64,000 bases of DNA from Litomosoides sigmodontis (Eukaryota; Nematoda; Chromadorea; Rhabditida; Onchocercidae), in assembly GCA_963070105.1 (NCBI GenBank), contig OY718804.1:8601817-8665816 (forward strand), read 5' to 3'. The position numbers and the translations under genes are program-made. Below, piece after piece: positions 36,901 to 58,752 of this stretch. The notes beneath the pieces are model-generated. The model made no database searches. It was not told the origin of the DNA and saw nothing but the letters and a program-made list of their open reading frames with translations. Position 1 is the first letter of the stretch. Each line of letters starts with the position of its first letter.

Positions 36901-38569
36901 AACAATGTAATTTTTTTAATTTTACTTTTTTTCCAGAGTCTATAAATTATTATTTTGGTAAATTAGAAATTAAATTCAAGTATTCATAAGCTAATTTTTT
37001 TAAGACTTTATCAGGCGTATTTTCAAGTATGCTTAATGAAGAGGTATAAATTAAGTAAGTGGAAATATTGCTTCAGATGATAGCCATGTGGTTTATTCAA
37101 TTAAATGAAAAATGTCATATAAAATAAACTAACAACAAATTGACCACAATTTTATTGATACTCTATAATTTAATAAATTTAGACATTTCTGCATGTATGT
37201 GTACATGTGATTAGACGGAAATATTTCACAGATTTTGTTAAACGCACGGTAAAATACAGTAACGGTAGGCAATGAAAGAATACAGTGTAGCGGAATTAAT
37301 TAAAAAATAACAATTGAGTGAAAAATTAAAAAATTGTAAAATTTAACAAAGACTTCATGTGCTGCTAAATGATGAAGAAATGGTGATAATCGTAGAAGTT
37401 AGTTACAATTTCAAATTAAATAATTCCTTAGGAAAGAAGCATGAAAGAAAAGGATAATATACATTCGCTACTGTAATTATTATTAATAATATTATCATTA
37501 CCTTTATTATCATCATTATCGGTGTTGCGACAAATGACAGTGTATCGAATCCTATTCCATTGAAACGAATCAATCAAAAGAAAAAAAAATAAAATTAACA
37601 ATCGAAATGATTGGACAGCGCTAAGCACGAAATGGAGAAAATGAAGAAGGGAAGAGAAAGGATAATTTTGTACAAAATTTTCATTTAATTCTTATCGTAC
37701 AACTTATATTTGATTACTGTACAATTGCGTAACTGTAAGTATTGCTCATGGATGAACCAATTAATATGCGTTCGATAATAGCACAACAACATTTACAAAT
37801 ATTTTTTAAAAAGTGAAAAAAGTACAAATTTTGAATCGAAATGGAATTGTTTTATTTTTAGTTTGAAAAATAAATTAATAGTTATGTGCAATACTTTGCA
37901 TATTACATAGCACACGCGAAAGCTTAACAAAATTACAAAATTTAATGATGGCAAATGGCACTGTCCCCGTAAAACATTGAACATTCTTCAATTCAAAAAA
38001 TTAAGTCAAAAAAAAGCACATTATTTGCAAAACTATTGCTATATACACAAAAAATTTCATTTCTTTTATTTCCTCATCTCACTGTCTAGTTTAAATTAAA
38101 TGATTAAATTTGGTGAAACAATTATTTCCAATGCGACTAAAATGCAAAATGAGCAAAATTAATTACATTCGTACAAAACGACTACCTTCTGTTCAAAATT
38201 GCAAATTGAAATTTGAATTCAAAATTGAAATTGAAATATAACAATTTTATGAATATTATAAAATGAGTGCACCAAAAAATGGCAATTGACAAAATCGGCA
38301 TTTTCTGTGATGATTGATAAGTCAACAAATGAAAGCATGGAGTTGAAGTGGAAGAATGCGAACGAAACTGTTCAACATTACCTGACACTCCTCAATTCGT
38401 CTATTTTGCAAATTTAAATTAAAGCAAATTTAAATATATCAAATATTTTAATGCATGCAAATAATGTAAGTAATGAAAAAAACATGGTAAAAAGGGAGGA
38501 AAAGTAAATGAAAAAGAGGGAGGAAAAGAAGGAAAGGAGGGAAGACAAGAAAGAGGAAAGGATTTGTTG
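33920..38569. other. Intergenic, 4.6 kb, no gene seen
   Basis: AT-rich sequence with purine-rich GA/GGA patches (about 36105-36155 and 38490-38560). No conserved protein block, tRNA or long ORF was found. It contains the promoter side of the four-TM gene and the 3' side of the receptor kinase gene. Confidence 0.55.
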
Positions 38570-46887
<8,318 letters not shown>

Positions 46888-47461
46888 AGTATTGGTGCAC
46901 AAATATATTTATAATATCAGAAAAAAGCATTTCCATCGGTTTCTCAACTTCCCATCCATCAGGTACGACAAGTGGCACCTTTACTAAGAGTAGTGTGAAT
47001 GAAATGAAATGAACAATCGCTCTCTGTTCCGAAATTTACTGAAAATAAAATTTAAATTTTTCCAAATATTCCATAATAATAGAATTGATTAAATTGAGCA
47101 AGAGAGAGAAAAAAAAGTTTGAAAAGAACAAAATTTAATGAAACACAATGAAATATTTATGAGAAATCCAAGAAAAAAATGATACAAATAACAAATAAAT
47201 TATTAAAATCAAATTCATTGACTTTAATCCAATGTGTTAGCTTATGCAGTTATATCAGTCCTAAACTTAACTCACACATCATTGCCAACCTATCTAGCCT
47301 AATAATCCAGATGTTTTAGAACAAGAAATAAATTTCATCAATTAATTAATGCAAATTAAATAATTTTTTGATCTTAACTTAATGAAACATCTTGAATTAT
47401 TGAAATAGAATAAGATAGATACGTATATATACGTATCGATACACGTTTGCGAAGAATCTTC

Positions 47462-47524
47462 AACTGAAGAAGAAGGGGAAGGGAAGAGGAAGAGGAAGGG
47501 GAAGGGGAAGGGGAAGGGGAAGGA
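47462..47524. repeat. (GGGGAA)n purine tract
   Basis: Tandem G-rich hexamer/pentamer units, polypurine on the plus strand, with runs of three to four G that could form a quadruplex or triplex. Confidence 0.85.
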
Positions 47525-48312
47525 AGATGAAAGAGTTGAAAAGAGCGCCAGCTGACAAAACGATCGGACTTGCATCCTCATCTTTTTCGCTCAAACATTT
47601 CACCGCTACACTTCAAACTTCAAATGTTCAACCTCACAGCTGTCCATTAGCCTTCAGGGCAAATGTCTAATTGCAATAACGATTGCAAATGGAGAAATAT
47701 CCTGCTTATCACTACTAATTCTTAATGATAATAATAGTAGCATGATATCACTTCCCTTATGCTCTTCTTTTCCCTCTCTTTCTCCCTCTCTCTCTCTCTC
47801 TATCTCTTGGATATTCACAAATGGTATTGTTAAAGAGATTGAAGGTGTTTTTTTCACTTCTTCGAGGAAAAAAAAATGCGAAAGGTTTTTCTACAGTTGA
47901 GAAAGAATTTCAGTTCTACGGGTCTTATTTGTCACAATGATATCAATTATAATTTTATTCGATTACATTGTTGGATTTAATTAATTAACAAATATTTCTG
48001 CTCATTGATTTCTTGTTTATTTTTTTTTTAAAAAAATGACGTTAGTGATAGAAATGATAGCTAATAACACGCATAAATGATAAGTAATTTCGTTCAAAGA
48101 TCAACCAACGGCAAGATCAAACGAGAGGAAACAATTTCCATTCCTTCTCAATTCACCGAAAATTGGAACATTTAACCTGTTTGTTGAGAGTGTTAGTTCC
48201 AACATTTAACATTGTTTCAACAAAATTTACTTAAATATTTTTCGTCTTGACATTATAATTTGTAAAGTGTACGTTGAAGTTTATCTTGTCATATGCATAT
48301 ATACATGCATAT

Positions 48313-48314
<2 letters not shown>

Positions 48315-48370
<56 letters not shown>

Positions 48371-48372
48371 AC
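48315..48372. repeat. (CA)n microsatellite
   Basis: About 27 near-perfect AC dinucleotides. Confidence 0.95.
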
Positions 48373-50222
48373 GCATATCTTCCATCAATGAGCTAAAACG
48401 TAAATTGTTTGGATTATTTGAAGTAAACAAAAACATTAATCATGATCTGTCCAATAATTCAAATCAATTCAAATAACTTATCATCGCTATCTTTCGCCTC
48501 TAATCGCTAATCGTTGTTATATTTTAATGTCTGTCTTATATGAAAATCGATTTAAAATATCTCTTTTTTTTGAATGTTTCATTTTTTATCGGATAAATTT
48601 TTGAATATTAAATTTGACATTCAATTTAAGGCATTAAAAATGTTTCACTTCCTCAAATGCAAATTTAGAATTTATCGAGTGGGAAAATGACTTAATGAAT
48701 GCTCTAATTAATGAATTTTAATAAAGGGATTGAATTAATCGAATCAAATTGAAAATTAATGTTTTTTATTTTATGGCCATAATGAAAATCAAGTCACGAA
48801 TATCATATTTCCTTTCAAACCTACAACAAACTCTTCAAAAAATTTTAAATTGAATAATCAATTAAATTTGCACAACTGCTCTTTCCCTTTATTTTTACCT
48901 ATAGCAATGAGGGATTTTTTTTCTCTAATTATTTTAACAAAGTTTAATAAAAATAGAAAATTTTTGGACAATTTTTTTCATTCGCTCAAATTTAAACTTT
49001 TAATGCTGAAATCGCCAGGCGTGAAAGAAACATTGAGTTAAATGGGTAAAAAGAGGACAATAAAAAATAAATAAATTTGTTGTGAACGGCGAATGTTAGC
49101 TCAAACAGCTAGAGTGAAAAAAAAAGTGGATGTGAAGCGTTTGTTGAATAAAATATAAAATGCTTTCAGGGGTTTTCCTCTTTCCTCAACTCCTCCCTCT
49201 TCTTCATTCTAATTAATTAATATTTACAATTCCAAAACAAATCGTTTTTTGTTTTTTAGAAAAAAGAAAGGACAAAAAATACTGAAATGAATACCACTAA
49301 GATTGATAAAATGTAAAAAAAAACAGTAAAAATTAATTAAGTTTTAAATGATAGATGCATTATAGAAATGGCATTTTTAAAAGAATCCTGAAATTAGTAA
49401 ACATAATATGATTAATCGGGCAATATGTATGTTTCATTTATTTAAAAGTTTAACCAAGCATTGCATACTTTCAAAATACTTAGGTGGTATTTTAGATGAC
49501 ATTTAACAACATTTTTTTTTAATCTATTTTCTTTTATGAATTAAGCATTTATCAATGAAATACTTTATTCACACTCTTGTTGCAAGAGTTTCAAACCAAA
49601 ATTTTCCAGCAAAAAAGGCAACTAATATTAAAATTTTCTCAAATTTGAAATAATTTTGATTTTTTTGATGTTAGAATTGCTTCATTTAAAAAGTTTGAAA
49701 CAAATTTGAAAGAGATAATTTTGAACATAAATGTAAGTAGTCGACATTTATCCCACTGTGCATCTTTCATCGCAGTAAACACACGATGCATACACAACGT
49801 GACATTTCAGATTTCCACGTGGGATATACTATTTGCGTTGCGCACTATTTGCAACAGAACGAGCTATAGCCATTGGATATTGCAAATTCTCGTGACCATT
49901 AGGGGTCTTCGGTGGAGTAGATGGAGGAGGGTTATGGGGCTTTTCAATTAGACTTGTCAATTGCTTGGTGGTTTTTCAGGAGAGTTAACTGAGTAATTTT
50001 TTAGAGGTACTGTTTGCCTTGCGTGTGTAGCCGTAATCATTTTAGTTTTCATTACTGTTTCGTAAATAAACTTCCGATTACATATTTGCAAAGTATAAAT
50101 TAAATAGTTAGACCACTTAATATTATTAGGCTATTAAATCACTCTGCACGCATTTAATTCATCTATTCATTTAATCGATAATACTAGGAGGGATTAGTAC
50201 AGGTCTAACAATCTACATATAC

Positions 50223-50257
<35 letters not shown>

Positions 50258-50260
50258 TGT
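50223..50260. repeat. (GT)n microsatellite
   Basis: About 19 GT dinucleotides with one A interruption, 130 bp upstream of the emb-5 start codon. Confidence 0.9.
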
Positions 50261-50393
50261 TTTAAGTCATGCATTGTTTGTTTCATGCTGTGCAAATTTT
50301 TCATTGAATTTTGCTGGTCAAGAGAAAGAGTTCCTGGTTTTCAGGCAGGATATATATAATTTGGGGAATTACGAAGAAAAATATAAGATAAGA

Positions 50394-53300
50394 ATGTCAG
50401 AATTTTTGGACAATCAAGCGGAAGAATCGGAAAATTCTGGTGAAACGACAGATACATCTATTGATGACGATGATTTAGAGCCTAGAGCTAAACGACAACG
50501 AAAGCAGAAAAAGAAAGAGAAAACAAAGAAGAAAAAACGAATTAGGAGGTTGGATTTCAATTGAGCTTTAATTCATTCAAGATTACGACGTATGATTTAG
50601 CAGCCGTTAGAGACTTGGAAATGGAATTTACCTGCAGAAATTACCATGTATGTTCAAGAAGCATATTCCGTGCCTATCAATGAATGTTTTTTAGATGTGT
50701 GGAAACTCCATGCATCCTTTCCATATTTTTTTGCAGCTTTTTTACAAAAATGTTTTTCTTAATCTGCATCAATATCGTTTTTATTTCATAGATTTAACTT
50801 TGGAGTTTTTATTGTTGGTTGTTGCAGCGATGACGAAGATGATGAAGAGGATGATGACGGTGAGGATGATGAAGCCAAAATTCAAAAGGAAATGGCTGGT
50901 TTTGTTGTTGATGAAGACGAAGCTGATGAAGATGAGGGTGACGATAATGAGGTTGGTTTTATTTATCGAATATTTTTTGACTTTATATCATTCAATAATT
51001 TTTCTAAAAATTCGTGCTAATTCAATTATAATTAAGTGTCGGGCATATTTGTTTCGCGCTAGTATTAACTACGTATGTGGTTAGTTTGCAGTGGAAATAA
51101 AAATCGTTAAATTGTGATAATTTCTTAAAGTTTCACGATTGTATTTTCAGGACGATGACAGGAGTGATATCGAAAAAGATGATGACCTGGAATTGGACGA
51201 TGAAGACTTAGATTTATTAAATGATAACTTAGACATACAACAGCGTCCAGCTGGCGGTCGTGTGGTCATTGAAAGTGATGAAGAAGAGGACCATGACCGT
51301 AGCAAGAGCAATCTTTATGATAAGGTTATTTTTGTTTAATTATTTGTTCTTTTGAATGGTTGTACTATTATACAAATCGATACCAAAAAAAGTTCAAGCA
51401 AGTTGTAAAAGAATCGAAAAGCAGTAAATCTTTATTTGGTATCGCATGTTAAATTCCATTTTTCTCCTCGTAAATTAACAAATGATCTCATTTTTAAAGG
51501 ATGACTTGGGCGGAGATGATGATCAACGCAGTGATTACAGAGGATCAGAACGACATATTTATGATGGCGAAGAGGGTTCAGGCACAGAAAGTGAACATTC
51601 AGGTAATCTTTCGTTTACTTTTGACCAAAAATTTCAGGCATTTGCTTGATATTTGAAGCGTTTTTCTGTTTCAGAAGACGACTTCATTGTTACGGATGAT
51701 GGACAACAACCACAACATCGGCAGCGTCGTTATCGTTTTGCAGATGTACCGGAACAAGCTATTGATGACGCGCGGGAGATTTTCGGAGTGGACGATTTTA
51801 ATTTTGCTGAATTTTACGACGAAGATGCAGAGGTTAACGTTTTATTATATTTTTACCGTTTTTCCTATCATTTGCATACTTTGGGCATATTTATTCCGAA
51901 ATTTTGGTTCCAGCCAGGCGAAGATGAAGATGAATATCCGGAAGATGAAGAGCAAGAAGATCTGGAAGGAGGAGATGTATCGCGTTCCCGTAAAATAAAA
52001 CCAAAAGAGAAGCGGGCTACTTTGATGGACACAATTGAACCCGCCGAACTTGAAGAGAAACTGCTTTCCTCTATGGATAAACGTATACAGCTGGACGACC
52101 GTCCTGAGCGCTTCCAAGTAATTTAATTTACTTCATTTATTTCGTGTTTTGTATTCGTGTCTTTCCTGGACACGAATACGTTTTTTTTTTTTTTTTTTTG
52201 GACACGACAACGTTTTTCGATTGTGTATTATTACAGCTTCGTCGAATCCCAGTGAGTGAGGCCGACGAACACGAGCTTGAATTCGAAGCAAAGTGGATTT
52301 ACCAGTATGCATTCGATAATGCAACGCTGTCAGAACAAGTATTAGTTTGTTTCTAACGAATAATTTTGCATGATAATTAATGGCAATTATGCTTCTTGGC
52401 ATATTATTATTATTGGAAGCTTTTAATCCATGTCTTTTCATTATCTTGCAAACTATTATGATCAATTTTCTTGCTAAATATAAGTTTTGATGTGAATTCA
52501 TACAGTGTAAATTTGGCAGTAATTGAAGAAACGCCATTTCTTATCTATTAGGTGATCTAGCCACAGAACCAGAAATTTAGGAAGAAAGCTGTCTTACTGT
52601 ATTATCAAATCCTGAACATCGCGTTGACGAACGAGCTAAAATCGCTGCAGAAGCACCAGATAAAATTAAGGAGGCTTTGAAATTCATAAGAAATCAGTTG
52701 TTCGAGGTAAATATTTTAATTTTTTTGCTGACGGTATTATAGTTTTCGTTGATGATAACATCATTTTTGCTAAAAAAGGAGTACCAAATATCGCTTATAC
52801 TTGGCATTCCTTTTATAAAAATAACAGAAATTATTACGTATTTTTGAAATACCAAAAGCTTCTGCTTTATCCTCAAATAATTTTTGTAGGTGCCATTCAT
52901 AGCATTTTACCGTAAGGAGTATGTGGAATCATGTTTGGTAATCAACGATTTATGGAAAGTGTATCAATGGGATGAAAAGGTATTTATTGTTTTTTAGTTT
53001 TGGTTGTCAGTGTTGATAAAAATTGAAAAGTTGTTTTTGTTTAGTGGTGCCATTTGCAACAAAGAAAGAAACGTTTATTAGAGCTAATGAAACGGATGTT
53101 GAATTATCAAATGGAAAATGATAATGCTGCTGGAATGCGTATCGTTACTGAGCAAGATATGAATGAGTAAGCGTTGATCTTTTTTTTGATTTTCATTTTT
53201 ATCAATCTTGTATAATGGAATCAATTATATATGTAAGTGCGTTTCGAAGTTAAATTTTGTTTTGGTGTTATAGGGTTCACGGAGTACAAACAGTAGAAGG

Positions 53301-56300
53301 TTTGATGGATGTTTCGACGAAATTCCAGTTGTATTATGGACCAGAAGTACCGAAAATGATAGACTGGGAGAAAATCCAAAATTTGAGCGAAGACGATCCT
53401 GAGCGCGAAGCTGCAGAATTGCGTTTTCGTGCCGCTACAAGAACGGATAAGTATATGGTGTGTTGCATTGTATATCTTTTCTGACGTAATAGAAAACATA
53501 AATACAACTATGGTAAAAGTGCTTTGTGATTTACGATGCGCTACCTATTTTTTTTACTTGTCTCATATTTTCAGCTCTGTATCCAGAATGGGTTATCCGT
53601 AATGGCTTCACGTTTTGGCTTAACTCCTCTGCAGTTTGCGGAAAATCTTGATTGGAAGCGGCATGATATTGTGCAAGATGATGAAGAACCGTTGAAGGCG
53701 GCTGAACAATATGTCTGTCAAAGTTTTCCCACACCAGAAGCTGTATTAGCTGGTGCCATTCATGTTGTTGCCAAGCAGCTTAGCAGAGAACCTAAAGTAC
53801 GTGAACTGCTCAGATCACGATATAGGTTGCGTTTGAAGATTTCGGTTTTTCCCACAAAGAGGGGCAGGGAAGAAATCGATGAGAATCACAAGTTGTGGCC
53901 CAGAAGGTAACGGTTTTGTTCTTCATGTTTTATTGACGTTTTCCCATACAACTAAGCTTTGGCGACAAATTATGATCACAAACCAACTTTACCACAATAA
54001 AATTTAGATACGTGCGTGACAAGCCAGTTGCAAGTTTACGACACGATGAATATCTGTGGTACGTACAGGTGAGCTCTTTGTTTTCCAGAATCTAATAGTT
54101 TTGTAAACTGTCATTATTAGTCGTTCTATCAAAAAAGAATGATATAACCTTGACATACACAGTCTATTTTTTAGGCGCGTGTCGGCGGATTGCTGAGTTT
54201 AAGGCTGCACTGCGATACAGAAGGGGATATTAGATTCAATAAAACGCTGCTTCAAGAATTTCTTTCTGAGCAACCCTATTATAGGTAAAAAAATATTTCG
54301 GCAAAAAGTGTTTTTGTCTTTTTTTGGACTTTGAAGTGGCGAGAGATGAAAAATTTGGGTGCTATATTCTTATCAAAAAATTGGTTTTCTTTTAGAGATG
54401 AATATTCTCGTGTTGTTGATATGTGGAATAAGGTAAGGGAAGAAGCAGTAACAGTATGTGTCAACAACTTTCTTCTACCGGTGTTTGAACGCGAAGCTCA
54501 TGAAAGGCTTTTGCAGGAGGCAAGAGATTATGTGATCAAAGTATGTACTTCGGATTTTTGTTGTGCTGCGATGTCATAGTCAAATAATTTTGAAATGAAA
54601 TGGTGAAATGCTACTTTTTGCTGAATGAACGAATTTCAGCAAAGCACCCAGAATTTGTATGATCGAATCAAAACTGCGGCTTATCGTAACATGCGCGATG
54701 ATGATGATGATGATTTTGGGAATGGGTACGGTAGTGGAACAAGGGTTTTAAGTATTGTGTATCCTGAAGAAAGGTAACGACATTATTAACACTGGCTACT
54801 TTGAAACATGTGACAATGAATGTATTGAAATATTGGGAGTGATAAACATCTCCTCAATATTAATTATATGAAATCGTGTCGAAATAGACCAGTGTTTTTA
54901 GGGACCAGGCATCATTTTGCGCTCTTATTGATCAAGATGGCCAAGTTTTAGATCATCTTCGACTCGTTAATATTACAAAAAATTTGAATTCAAAAAGACT
55001 AGATGAAGCAGACTTAAAGGTTACGTTTTATCTCCCTTAGAGTTTACTCAGTTGAACGCGTGAAATCCTGTCATTTAGGTCAACAAGTTTTTTGTTATTT
55101 TGCCCATAAGAGCAGATTGTCTCATTGGAAACCCATCTTATCTCGTTCTTTATTTGTTGATCGTTATTCCTGATTTTTTAGCGCCAGGATATGATTCATT
55201 TGCGCAAATTCATCGAAAAACGTCGACCTCATGTTATCGCTCTGTGTGGTGAAAACATGGATGCATATTATCTTCGACGAGATATCGAATCTTTATTGCA
55301 CGAAATTCCTGGAATAGCAAAAGAAATTTCCGTAGAAATTGTAGATAATGAAGCAGCCAAAATTTATATGCACAGTAAACAGGCGATTGTAAGCACTTAG
55401 CAATATTTTTTTTACTATAACATTTAAAGCCTACGTATTGTTATTTAGTACATGGGTGGAACAATTTGTATGTAGGCAATGTCTTTTAATTCAATATAAA
55501 ATTAATTCGATAAAATATTTCGTCTGTAATTGTGAAAGTGCTAAATTTTTTATCTTTAGCACGGAAAAATTCATGTTCTGTTTTACAGGTAGAATTCTCT
55601 AATTATCCACCAATATTGCGACAAGCAGTCTCCTTAGGCCGTCTGCTATTGGATCCATTAATTGAATATGCGCACTTATGCAATACAGACGATGACATTC
55701 TCTGTGTTTCATATCATCCATTGCAAAGTGAAGTTAGCAAGGTAATTTTTTATGCTGGCTGTTAATATATGCACATATACAAGAGGCAGTAAAGATCAGA
55801 TTTGTAACAGAATCAAAATATTTACATCATATGATTTGTTCACATTATAGGAAGAACTGTTGTTTGCATTATCTCTGGAGTTCATAAATAGGGTGAATGA
55901 GGTAGGTGTGGATGTAAATCGGTGTTTGGAATATCCTCACACTTCGTATTTGCTGCAATTTGTTTGTGGCTTAGGACCGCGAAAAGCGGTGCATTTGTTG
56001 AAAATATTGAAACAGAATGATAACCTGTTGGAAAGTCGAACAAAATTAGTTACATTATGTCGTATGGGACCAAAGGTGGGTTTGCTTTATATATTCAAAT
56101 TTTGAAAGTTTGTTGGAGTTTTTTATGAAAGCTATTATCTTTTGTCAGTAATCTTTATCACTAAAATTTATTCGTAGGTGTTTATGAACTCGGCGGGCTT
56201 TATCAAGATTGACACAGCAAAGGTGTCTGAAAGGACCGATGCCTATGTCGAGGTATGTATATATATAAACCGTTCTTGTAATTTTATCGGAGACTGAAAT

Positions 56301-58752
56301 TTTAAGCAAGCATTTCTGCATTTCTTTGCACAAAAAGTTTATTATGCCTAGAAAATTATGATAGTCTCTGTGCTGTGTTGCTGTTTTGATTTCGTTTTCA
56401 TTTAGGTGTTAGATGGTTCTCGAGTGCATCCAGAAACGTATGAGTGGGCTCGGAAAATGGCAGTCGATGCTCTGGAAATTGATGATGCTGCTGATCCTAC
56501 GAGTGCTCTGGAAGAAATTCTGCAAAATCCAGATAAGCTCAAGGTATTTTTGTAAATTCTTTTTGTTTTTAAAATTACTGTTCTGTAGCGACGGTTGGTT
56601 TCGATGTTTTGAGCTGGCTGTTCTTGGGCGGATTACTTTTATTAATTATTTATTTGGTTTTAGGATCTTGATCTAGATGCTTTTGCTGAAGAGCTTGCGA
56701 GACAAGGTTTTGGTAACAAAAGCATTACTTTATATGATATTCGAGCAGAGTTAAATCATCGGTATAAAGATCTCCGTGTTCCATATGAAAGTCCATCGGC
56801 CGAAAGGATTTTCACTATGTTGACAAAGGAAACTTCTGATTCCATAGGTCACTTTGAAATTTGTTCTTGCTATACAGTTTTAATTTGATTGCTGGATTTA
56901 CTTAGTACATGGATTTACTTTGCTTATTCCATTAACCATTTAAGCTGGGATAGAAGCGTATGTTTTAATTTTAAAGTTGTTGCGTATGAAGAGATCGTAC
57001 GCGTTGTAGGTCGTAGTCTGAAATTTATGGGCTATCGAGTAATTTCAGGGAAACTGGTGATGGGACGAGTAATGCATATAATTTACCGCAAACCGAGAGA
57101 TCCGGAAGAACGGGAGCGGGTACCTCCTATCAGAGATGAGCGTACGGGTCAGTGGAAGTGCCAGTATTGTTACAAACCTGATTTCAACAATACAAATGAG
57201 GTTATTTTTGCCTTATAAGTCCTTTCCATTTTCCAATGCGATGAAAAGATCTTTATTATTGATGAACTGTTTATGGAAAATTAAGGTATGGCAACACATT
57301 GATTCTTGTCCTGGTCAGCCAATCGGAGTAAAAGTACGATTCGACAGTGGGATAACTGGTTTCATTCCGAATAAGTATTTATCAGATCGACCGGATTCAT
57401 TTGTGGATCCGAGCGAGAGAGTTAGGGTGCGAGTTTTATTTTTCCTTTCTTATCAAAGAGGTGTGTGTATGTGTTCATCTCTTCCTTTTCTAGCTTACAT
57501 TTGATGATTTTAATATGTGGCTTACGCATGAAATTTCCAGCGTAACCAGCCTATATATTGTCGAATACTAGAGTTGGACCCAGATAAATTTTCGGCAACC
57601 TGCTCCTGTCGATCCTCTGACCTGAGAGGTCTGCAGCCGCAGAATAGCGAATTCGACCGTTACTTTGACAAATTAAAATGCCAGGTAATAGAAGAAATTG
57701 AGAACTGTGCAGTGTCACCAACATATTTTTTGTATATGTGTTTTGACAATCGATTACAGGAAGACGATGAAAAAGATAAGAAGTTGCGAGAGCAACGGAA
57801 GATTATAACATATTTTGTGAAAAGGGTTATATCTCATCCATCGTTTCACAATGTTACTTTCAAGGATGCTGAACGAATGCTTCAGAAATTTGAGCAAGTA
57901 TGTGTTTGTAATGTTTGTTGTCGATTTTTGAATCTTTGATGTGTTGGTTTGTGGAAATGATATTCTTAGGGCGAAGCCATCATTCGACCAAGTTCAAAAT
58001 CCGTTTCACACTTGACGGTAACATGGAAAGTAGCTGATGGTATCTATCAACATATCGATATCAAAGAAGAAGGAAAGCAACATCAATTTAGTCTTGGCAA
58101 AACGTTGTTAATTGGCACGGAAGTGTGTTTATAAATTCATTACGTATTTTGAACATATGTAAAAATTATTTTTTGAGTGTTTTTAGTTCTACTCCAACAG
58201 AGCCGGAGTTCGCGTTCTTTTTCGACTTATATTCGTAATTCTGTCCTATATTTCTTAACAAAATTGCAATATGCTCAGGAGTTTGAAGATTTGGATGAAA
58301 TTCTTGCTCGTCACATACAACCTATGGCCGCTTTAGCTCGTGATGTTTTATCTCATAAATATTTTGTGGATGGAAAAAAGGCCGAAGATCGAGATGCTAT
58401 TGAGAGTTATCTCTTCGATGAAAAAAAGAGAAATCCACAGCGGATACCGTGGGTGTTTCGACCCTTATTGTAGTTTTTCCTTTTCGTTTGCCTATTAAAT
58501 AATTATAATCTTCAGTTATCTTCTCTGATTTTTCACATTTATAGTTATACGTTAACACCATCACAAGACTATCCTGGAAAATTTGTTATATCATATTTAC
58601 CGCGCAACAAAGCAAGGCATGAGTATATGACCGTAACCCCAGAAGGATTTCGTTTTCGACAGCAGTTATTTCAAAGTCTTGAAGCTGTACTATCTTGGTT
58701 CAAAGTGCATTATCGGGAACCGCCACCAGGAAGTATGGTTCATTCTCTGTAA
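50394..58752 (+). CDS. emb-5: Transcription elongation factor SPT6 (EMB-5)
   Basis: 1509-residue histone chaperone and RNA polymerase II elongation factor. Thirty exons: 50394-50548, 50828-50951, 51151-51324, 51500-51602, 51675-51832, 51914-52117, 52237-52338, 52581-52706, 52890-52979, 53045-53166, 53274-53457, 53575-53906, 54009-54069, 54175-54284, 54396-54540, 54640-54773, 54902-55019, 55182-55388, 55589-55741, 55851-56075, 56178-56252, 56406-56543, 56664-56847, 57049-57200, 57286-57426, 57541-57684, 57760-57897, 57970-58122, 58279-58448 and 58545-58752. Order: an acidic N-terminus; a helical core ([26 protein letters not shown]); YqgF-like domain near 775-890; Hh[20 protein letters not shown] near 970; S1 [13 protein letters not shown] near 1215; tandem SH2 from about 1312 ([38 protein letters not shown]). 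The start [13 protein letters not shown] matches the family. It ends soon after SH2, without a long Ser/Thr/Pro tail. Confidence 0.96.

Larger units (their letters stand above)
46888..50393. other. Divergent intergenic region, receptor kinase / emb-5
   Basis: No supported gene. It contains a (GGGGAA)n purine tract (47462-47524), a (CT)n run (about 47775-47802), a (CA)n run (48315-48372) and a (GT)n run (50223-50260). The last overlaps a plus-strand open frame leading into emb-5, but a TTTTCAG at about 50343 marks the likely start of the mature mRNA. Confidence 0.55.

Noticed and set aside
48267..48476. Frame rich in Thr-His repeats
   Set aside because: It is the (CA)n microsatellite read in one frame.
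50223..50393. N-terminal extension of SPT6 encoded by the GT repeat
   Set aside because: Low-complexity CVCV translation upstream of a TTTTCAG acceptor; the conserved family start is at 50394.
52133..52537. 134-residue minus-strand frame over SPT6 exon 7
   Set aside because: Shadow of the coding exon plus intron sequence on the opposite strand.
56889..57048. Open frame upstream of the SPT6 exon at 57049
   Set aside because: Conserved sequence resumes only at GKLVMGRVM after the TTTCAG at 57048, and the frame from exon 56664-56847 closes exactly there.
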